From contig CAZJXA010000014.1 in assembly GCA_964549785.1 (NCBI GenBank), positions 1 through 28,641 of the forward strand: a DNA stretch of 28,641 nt. The letters run 5' to 3'. The DNA comes from JBEIUO01 sp964549785. GTDB taxonomy: Bacteria > Planctomycetota > Phycisphaerae > Phycisphaerales > UBA1924. A program made the position numbers and the translations under genes. The notes under the pieces are model-generated. The model had not been told where the DNA came from. It did not search any database and saw nothing but the letters and a program-made list of their open reading frames with translations. This document shows, piece by piece, positions 22,284-28,641 of this stretch. Numbering within the stretch: the first letter of the stretch is position 1; the number at the start of each line of letters is the position of its first letter.

Positions 22284-23342
22284 TCAAGCGGCGGGGGGCG
22301 AAGCGGGCGGCGTGCTGATGCGCTTCAGGATATCGATGGCCGCAGGATCGAGAACGCCCACGATATCGAGAAAGTTGCGGTTGGCCATGAGGCGGGCGCA
22401 GTTGATGATGATCGGGACCGGGCTGGAGGGCTCGGCCTTCTCGTAGTAGGTGATGATCCGCTCCATGGCGCGGACAGCGTCGCCGGTGGAGTTGACGGTG
22501 CCCGCGATGCTCGGCGCGGCCGGGCCGGAACTGGTGGACGTCGCCGGATCGGAAGGGCTGACGACACCGTCCGGGCCGGGAATGCGCCGACGGATCTGTG
22601 AGCCAGCGTCCTTGAGCAGCGTACGGATCGGCTCGAAATTCGGCCCTTTGCTGTTGCCGAGTTTGTCGTTGAAGATTTTATCGATCGCCTCGGCGCTGGC
22701 CTGGGCTTCTTCCGCGGCTGTAGCCAGGGTTTCGAGCACCTCCTTATCGGTGTCTTGAAACGCCCCTTCGATAAGGTCCATCGTGGGCTTTGCACGCCCG
22801 CTCTTCTCCTCGTCGGCGGTCAGCGCGATTTTGCCCCCCGCGATGGCGATGTCGCGGAGTGAAAAACTGCCGACCAGGCGGGACTCGCAGAGGGGCGCCT
22901 CCTGGAGGCGGTCGAGGAACCGGAGTTTGTCGCCGAAAGTGGCCATGGGCGTGTACAGCGGCGAAAGCGACATCAGCCGCTCGGTAGGGTCGTTGTTGTC
23001 CTCGGCATCGAGTTGCGGAAAGACCGGCTCCCAGTAGATCGTGAGGAGGGTTTCAAGCACCTTGAGGCCGTCGCGGATGCCGATGTAACCCTCTTGCCGA
23101 ACGGCGGCGAGCGTCATCAGGACGATGATCTTCAGGTGCTTGCCGCGGGCCGAGAGCTCGATACCGATGTCGCGTATCTCACGCCAGTTGGGTTCGGCCG
23201 CTTCCGTCCCGAACTGGTCGGACGCGGTGCCCTCGGCCTTGCGGTCCAGTTCGAGATAGCGGGCGTCGTAACGGAGGTTCTCTCCGCAAGGGGCCGCATC
23301 CGAGAGCGGCTTGATGAGATTTTCGACGTTGATGAGAGGCAA
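22284..23342 (-). CDS. tssA: T6SS assembly protein TssA (ImpA N-terminal domain)
   Basis: TssA starts and caps sheath and tube growth. The 352-residue product carries an ImpA_N domain: NVENLIKPLSDAAPCGENLRYD, EPNWREIRDIGIELSARGKHLKI, LKVLETLLTIYWEPVFPQLDAEDNNDPTERL. The remainder is a helical region and a short C-terminal part (AVRAMERIITYYEKAEPSSPVPIIINCARLM, key residues YYEKAEPSSPVP), typical of TssA proteins. The start is not an ATG. A TTG at 23342 gives LPLINVENLI, which matches the usual family start, so I prefer it. A farther TTG at 23408 lies just after a terminator hairpin. Neither has a good ribosome binding site, so translation may be weak or the start may differ. Confidence 0.88.
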   Translation of the reverse strand: MPLINVENLIKPLSDAAPCGENLRYDARYLELDRKAEGTASDQFGTEAAEPNWREIRDIGIELSARGKHLKIIVLMTLAAVRQEGYIGIRDGLKVLETLLTIYWEPVFPQLDAEDNNDPTERLMSLSPLYTPMATFGDKLRFLDRLQEAPLCESRLVGSFSLRDIAIAGGKIALTADEEKSGRAKPTMDLIEGAFQDTDKEVLETLATAAEEAQASAEAIDKIFNDKLGNSKGPNFEPIRTLLKDAGSQIRRRIPGPDGVVSPSDPATSTSSGPAAPSIAGTVNSTGDAVRAMERIITYYEKAEPSSPVPIIINCARLMANRNFLDIVGVLDPAAIDILKRISTPPASPPAA

Positions 23343-23410
23343 GAAGGAGAGCCCCGGGAGAGAGTAAGGACTGAAAAAACGGGCGGGCGGCGAACACCGG
23401 TTGGGCAACA

Positions 23411-23441
23411 GTCGGCGGGCCCATCAATCGGGCCCGCCGAC
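23411..23441 (-). terminator. Terminator hairpin after the beta-repeat protein gene
   Basis: GTCGGCGGGCCC (23411-23422) and GGGCCCGCCGAC (23430-23441) make a perfect 12-bp stem with a 7-base loop, 20 bases after the stop of the repeat protein gene. The downstream minus strand has only a weak TGTTG tract. The stem is strong enough to be a terminator and separates that gene from tssA. tssA must then use a promoter in the short gap or read-through. Confidence 0.65.
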
Positions 23442-23461
23442 CAGAAAGGTGCGGGGATCGA

Positions 23462-26400
23462 TCAACGGCGCGAAATCTTCAGGCCCGTGATGGCGGCGAA
23501 GAGTTGACCGTGCAGGACCGAGGTGCCTTTGTAGAGTTTACCGATCATGTTGAGCTTGACGACCTGGGCTTCGCGGGGGGCAAGGCCCAAGTCGTCGATC
23601 ATGGTGAAGGCCTCGCCCATCTTGGTGAGGTAGTCGATCGAGGCCTGGGCCGCGGGGACGGCCGCTTCCTTGGCCTCGGCTGTTACCAATTCGATGTCGT
23701 TAAAGACCGCCTGCTCGTCGGCGGACAACTGCCCGTTCGCGAGACGGTCGAGGAACTGGCGGAATCCCATCCCGTCGGCGTCGTCGTCCGGGACGGTGAC
23801 CGCGTAGACCTCCCAGGCGGCGTCGATCGCCGCGGTGATCTCTTTATCGCGCCCCTTGAGATTTTCGCGGTAGTACCCCACGACCTTTTCGGCCGAGGAG
23901 ACCGGCACGCGGGGGACGGCGACCCGGTAATCGCTCTCTTCGGGCATGATGGCGCCCTCGAGCGTGCTGACCCGCCCATCCGGGCCGCTTTCGCGGGGGC
24001 GGGGGTAGAGGTAGATGTTGCGACCGCCGAGGGAGAGCAGCAGTTCGTCGGCATCGATGTCGCGGACGTTGACGCCCAGGTCGATCAGATCTTCACGCAA
24101 GGCCCGGCTGACGGTGGTCTGGGTAGTCACTTCACGCGATTCGGTGTCACGAGGGATGGCCCCGGCAATGTCGTTGGCAACGTTGCCCGTGGAGTTGCCC
24201 TGAGCACGGGAGAAGACGAGCGGCCGGACGGTGGCTCCGCCGCCGGAGCCGCGACGGAGAATGTTCGAATTGATCGTGAAACCGTCCTTGGTCTGGAAGC
24301 GGCTGAAACTGCCGATGTTGCCTATCAGGCCGCCGGTTCCGTTCTGCATGAACGTTGGAGAGTCCCCATCCGACTCGACGACGCGGTTGTCGGCGCCGTC
24401 GGGACCGATGTTGAGATCGATAGACCCGCCGGAGGCGACGGTCACGGCATCGTTGCTCAGTGTGAAAGCAGCGGAAGGAATCTGGTCGGCGGCGCCGCTG
24501 GGGGGCGTGGCAACCGCCCGGTTGCCCATGCTACGAAGGATCACGCGTTCCGATCGGATGCGGACGTCGCCCACGGCCCCGACGTCGCCCAGGCGCACGA
24601 TGGTGTCGTCGTTCGCGTTATTGCCGTCGTTGGTGTCCGCGGTGTCGGCGGCATTGATGTTGAGGGCGCGGGTGCTGAGGATGCGCTCGCCCCGACCGAC
24701 CTCAAAGGCCACGTTGCTCTCCCCCAACAGGTTGTTGGATCCCGAGCCAATGAAGACGTTGAAAATGCCCGAGCCCTGATCGGTGACGAGCGTGCCGCTG
24801 GAGTCATAGTCACCGAAGACGATCGAGGCGGCGTTGCCGGTGCGCGCGATCGGCAGGCTGACCCCGTTCACGGGCTCGGTGGTGGAGGAATTGATGCGGA
24901 CGCTCAAGATACGTGCGGACGCTTCGCCGATGTCGCCGCCGATCTTGAAGGGCGTCGTCACGATGTCCGGGAGGGTCGGATTATTGACCGATGAAATATC
25001 GATGTCCCCGGTGAGGTCTGATTGTAACACGAGCCTGTTCGACGGGGAATTGGTGGAGATGGCGACGGCACTGCCGGCCTGTTGATCGATGAAGACTTCG
25101 CCAAAGTTCCCGTTGATGATCGCGTTCCCGGTGAGGTTGAGGCCTCCCAGCAGGAAGACGCCGTTGGTGGCGGAAACGGTCCTGCCGGTCGAGAGCCTCC
25201 CGGCGTTGACCACGATCGATGCGGAGGCGGTCGAGCCGACCGGGCGTGCGGCCATGAGGATTCCGGAGGCTGTCACACCGGTGTTCACGGTCGCATCCGT
25301 GGAGGTGCTGGTGCTGACGTACGTTTGATTTCCGGTGGTGGTGACGTCGGTGACATTGACCCTGCTGCCCCGGAGGCTTGTGGTGTTGAGGGGTGCCAAG
25401 ACGGCGCCGATGCCGCCGCCAGCAACGACCGCCCCGGTCCCGACGACGGTAAGGTTGGAGCCGCTGCCGACGACGCCCGATCCGAAGGTAACGTTACCGC
25501 CGTTGACCACCAAGCTCTCAGCCGCGTTGCCAAGGACTACATCAACCATCAGCGTGTTCTGGAAATCGATGTCACCGCCGGTGAGGGTGAAGGTCTGACC
25601 GTCGTTCGTGGGGTCCAAGATGACGGCATCGACGTAGGTCTGAGAGAACTGGGTGGTGACGTTGCTGTTGAGCGTCGTCGTCCCACCCCCATTCACCGTG
25701 AACGTGTTGAGCGACGACCCAGCGCCCACGGCATCCCTGAAGAACGTGGCGCCGGAGGTGCTCGCCGTCAACGAGCGCGGCGTGTTGTTTGCATCGGAAT
25801 CGACCGTTGAGTCAAAATCAATCGGGGCCGTTCCGGCGTCGAAGATCGAGTTTGCCGTCAGGATCACGGGGCTGCGGTACACCTGGCCAGCCGTTCCGGT
25901 CGTCGTGACGCTCTGCACCCGGATGGTGCCCGCGGTTGAGTCGAGCGTCGAGAGGATCGCCGCGCCGCCAAAGGTGGTGGTGCCTGTGCCCGAGTTGGTG
26001 GTGAGGGCCGCCGCGGAGCCTGTGAGGATGCCGTCGAAGGTGATGGCGCCGTTGGCGGTGTTGATGTTCTGCGTTGCCGGTGTCAGGTTGACAGGGCCGG
26101 TGGCGGTGATCGCGCCGCCGGAGGTTGCCAGATTGCCGTCAAGCGTGATGCCCGAAGCGCCGGTGTACGTCTGCGAGCCGGTGGTGTTGACCGCGCTGAC
26201 GCTGACGGTGTTGCCGCGGGCGGTGAGTGAGGCCAGCGGCGTCGTTGCCCCTGCCGCACCAGTGACCACAGCGTCTCCCGCGGCGTCGGCATCGAGGGTC
26301 AGCGCGAACCCACCGTCGACGGTTCCGGTGATGGTGATGTCGTCGGTCGCGGCAGCGCCGGCCGTGGTGATGACGGTGTCGCTTGTCAGTGTGACCGGTC

Positions 26401-28641
26401 CGGTCAGCCCGATCGCGCCGCTGCCGGTGCTCGACAGATCGGCGCCGACATTGATCGAGGTGTGGTTGATCGTTTGGCTGCCCGATGTGATGATGGACGC
26501 GGTGTTGGTGAACGTTGAACCGTCACTCGTGAAGGAGGCGGCGGTGATGGCACCATCGACGCTGACGACGCCGCCGTTGAGGTCGGCGCTGCCTGTGCTG
26601 GTGACACCCGCGTTGATGTCGATGTCGGCCGAGTTGGCGGTGTANNNNNNNNNNNNNNNNNNNNNNNNNNNNNNNNNNNNNNNNNNNNNNNNNNNNNNNN
26701 NNNNNNNNNNNNNNNNNNNNNNNNNNNNNNNNNNNNNNNNNNNNCCGCGTTGATGTCGATGTCGGCCGAGTTGGCGGTGTAGGAACCCGAGGAGGCCACC
26801 GCGGCGTTCTGATCGATGGTGGCGCCGGTGAGCGTGACCGCGCCCGTTCCGGCGGTCTGAACACCGCCGATGATGACCGCCCCGGTATGGTTGATCGTTT
26901 GGGCACCGGTCGTGGTGATGGTGCCTGGACCCGTGCTGGTGAAGGCAGCGCCGGTGCTGGCGAACGTTGAGGCGTTCACGGCGTTTGAGAGGTTCACTGT
27001 TCCGGCGTAGGTCTGGGCTCCGATTGTGCGGGCCATACCGAGGATGTTGATGACGTTGCCGGTTGCCGTGAGCGAACCGAGTTCCACGCCGTCGCCCGCA
27101 CCGCCGCCGATGGCGCCCTGGAACGAGGTGGTGCCACCGGTGCCCGAGTTGACCGTGAGGTTGCGTGCAGGGGCCGCCGCGTCGTCCGAGATGGTGCTTC
27201 CGAACGTGATCGCGGCACCGGCCGGGGTGGGTCCGCCCGTCGTCGCGACCGTGACATCTCCGCAGATGACGACCGGCATCGAGAACGTGATGGCCGATCC
27301 AGAAGTGATGACGTCGTCGCAAACCCGGGCGGTTCCGTTGCCGCGGAACACCACGGCGTCGGTGAGGCCCAAGGGCCCGTCGATCGAGATGCCGCCGGTG
27401 CTGCCTTCTCGTCCGAAGAAGACGGTGTTGAAACCATCAGCCAAGAGCGCGAGTTCGGCGGCGGTGATATCGAGTTCGTTGCTTTCCTCGGCAGAATCGG
27501 TGGCGGCTCCCAGGCGGGTGAGCGTGACGGTGTCGCCCGCGGCGAGGTTGTCGGCGTCGCTGAGCGGCTGGAGGCAGAGGTCAAAGCCCGGGCCCGTCGG
27601 GGTGACGGCACCGGTGAAATCAATCTCATCGCCCGTCAGCACCAGGTTGCCGCCGACAGACACCGTGCCGAGGAAGATGAGGCCGGCGCCAGCGTCCGTA
27701 TCGAGCGGGTCGGTCGCGGTGATCTCGATGCCCGGACCGGTGGTGAGGTTGTTGCCGACCGTGAGCGAGGCGGGCGCGATCGAGGCGTTGATGATCACGC
27801 CGCTGCTCGCGTTGAGGCGGAGATCGGTGTTGTTGACACGGCTGAGGCCGAAGCCGGTGGGGATCGTCAGCGTGCCTTCACGGCTGGTCACGGTGTACAG
27901 GAAGTCGGTACCGACGTTCGGGAAAACGGTCAAGCGCGCCACCAAGAACTGGGAATCACGCGGCAACTGTCCCGCGCCGCCCGCATCGCCGTCGGCCCCA
28001 GCCACGATGGAAGCATCCTGGGTGAGGGTGAGCGAACCGGCGTTTCCGGACACCGGGTTGATAGAGAACTGCGGGCTGTTGGTGGTGACGTCAAAGGTCG
28101 AAGCCAAACCCCCGCCCGTTCCATCGCCCGCGACCAGCGTGATGGAATGCCCGGAGAAGAAGCCGGAGCCGAGGACAAGGTTCCCAGAACCATCGGTGCC
28201 GGAAGCGGCCACGACGGAACCACCGTCCGTGTTGATGTCGCCGTCGTGCGAGACATCTCCAGTAAAGGTGAGCGTGGCGGCGGCGTTCGTGGTGGTAACG
28301 TCACCATCGGCGGAGCCGCTGAAATCTTGGCCGGTCGCGGTGAACCCGTCGCGGGCAAGGACGGCCTGACCGATGGCAACATTCCGGGCGGCGCCCAGGA
28401 CGACGCCCCCGGAGTTGGTGGTCAGTGTGCCCGTTCCCGCAGTGGCGATGTCGCGAGCGGAATTGACGAAGACGTCACCGCCCGACGCCACCGGAGCATT
28501 GATGAAAACATCGGTGCCGGTGGAGGTGGCGGTATAGTCGAAGGCACCGGTGATGGTTGCGGAACCATTCTGCGTCACCGATGCCCCTGTGGTGGCGATG
28601 GCACCGCCCGTAGCGATCTGAGCCCCACCGACGACCACAGC
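23462..28641 (-). CDS. Large beta-strand-repeat surface or secreted protein, 5' end outside the window
   Basis: The frame runs from the right edge to a TGA at 23464-23462 and is split by the 100-N gap at 26645-26744. Closing the gap at the shared 37 bases joins the two frames into 1,680 visible residues. The protein is rich in Thr, Gly, Ser, Asp, Ala and Val, with repeated rungs built on a QT[Y/I] core (GAQTINHTG, GSQTINHTS, GSQTYTG, GNQTYVS, GAQTYAG), as in beta-helical adhesins and filamentous-haemagglutinin-like proteins. A block like ELALLADGFNTVFFGREGSTGGISIDG is shared with cyanobacterial and planctomycete giant proteins. The last 300 residues are non-repetitive and helical, with no autotransporter barrel or LPXTG motif. 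The N-terminus and signal are beyond the edge. Function (adhesin, matrix or envelope protein) is inference. Confidence 0.85.
26645..26744. other. 100-N assembly gap flanked by the same 37 bases
   Basis: The run of exactly 100 N is the usual placeholder for a gap of unknown size. The 37 bases before it (26608-26644) are identical to the 37 bases after it (26745-26781), and both lie in the same reading frame of the repeat protein. The simplest reading is two contigs that overlap by 37 bases, which would restore a continuous frame. Missing or collapsed repeat units are the alternative. Confidence 0.95.

Noticed and set aside
26404..27322. Frames crossing the N-run as given (His/Arg-rich or Pro/Thr/Ser-rich ends)
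   Set aside because: The 100-N placeholder shifts the frame. The His/Arg-rich start and the TPPTRPTSTSTR end are wrong-frame readings of the same repeat protein.
23462..28641. CRISPR-like regular repeats
   Set aside because: The repetition is degenerate, in frame and protein-coding; no identical repeats with unique spacers are seen.

Overview
The window is high-GC bacterial DNA dominated by one type VI secretion (T6SS) locus, followed by part of a very large repeat-rich surface protein. The long form of HisG, the huge Thr/Gly/Asp-rich beta-repeat protein and the style of the VgrG-linked accessory proteins suggest a planctomycete, perhaps of the Phycisphaerae. That placement is inference, because no rRNA or other marker is present.

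Layout. Positions 1-132 hold the first 44 codons of an unknown gene whose ATG overlaps the hisG stop. hisG (129-1064, minus) and a tRNA-Gln(CUG) gene (1299-1369, minus) follow, then an exported beta-class carbonic anhydrase (1665-2645, plus). From 2867 to 23342 nearly everything reads on the minus strand and belongs to the T6SS. In transcription order the structural genes are tssA, tssB, tssC, a divergent second hcp, the main hcp, tagJ/impE, tssE, a possible 45-residue small ORF, tssF, tssG and clpV/tssH. After an oppositely oriented unknown gene (9179-9943, plus) comes the vgrG operon: vgrG, a 132-residue protein, a LysM/peptidoglycan-binding protein, a 643-residue candidate peptidoglycan hydrolase effector, and a second copy of the 132-residue protein. 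Upstream of tssA, behind a strong terminator hairpin, a large beta-repeat protein runs from beyond the right edge down to 23462. It is interrupted by a 100-N assembly gap.

How the parts fit. TssB/TssC form the contractile sheath, Hcp the inner tube, TssE/F/G part of the baseplate, VgrG the spike, and ClpV with TagJ recycles the contracted sheath. TssA coordinates sheath assembly. The genes after vgrG look like the payload: a lytic-transglycosylase-like protein in which a long charged helical segment splits the catalytic motifs, with a LysM/PG-binding partner and two paralogous beta-domain proteins that may load cargo onto the spike. The membrane complex (TssJ, TssL, TssM), TssK and a recognisable PAAR tip are not in this window.

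The most interesting items are the effector module bracketed by the paralogous 132-residue proteins, the unknown plus-strand gene inside the T6SS locus, the short ORF filling the tssE-tssF gap, the inverted repeats ahead of tssB and hcp, and the assembly gap. The gap is flanked by the same 37 bases on both sides and can be closed in frame.
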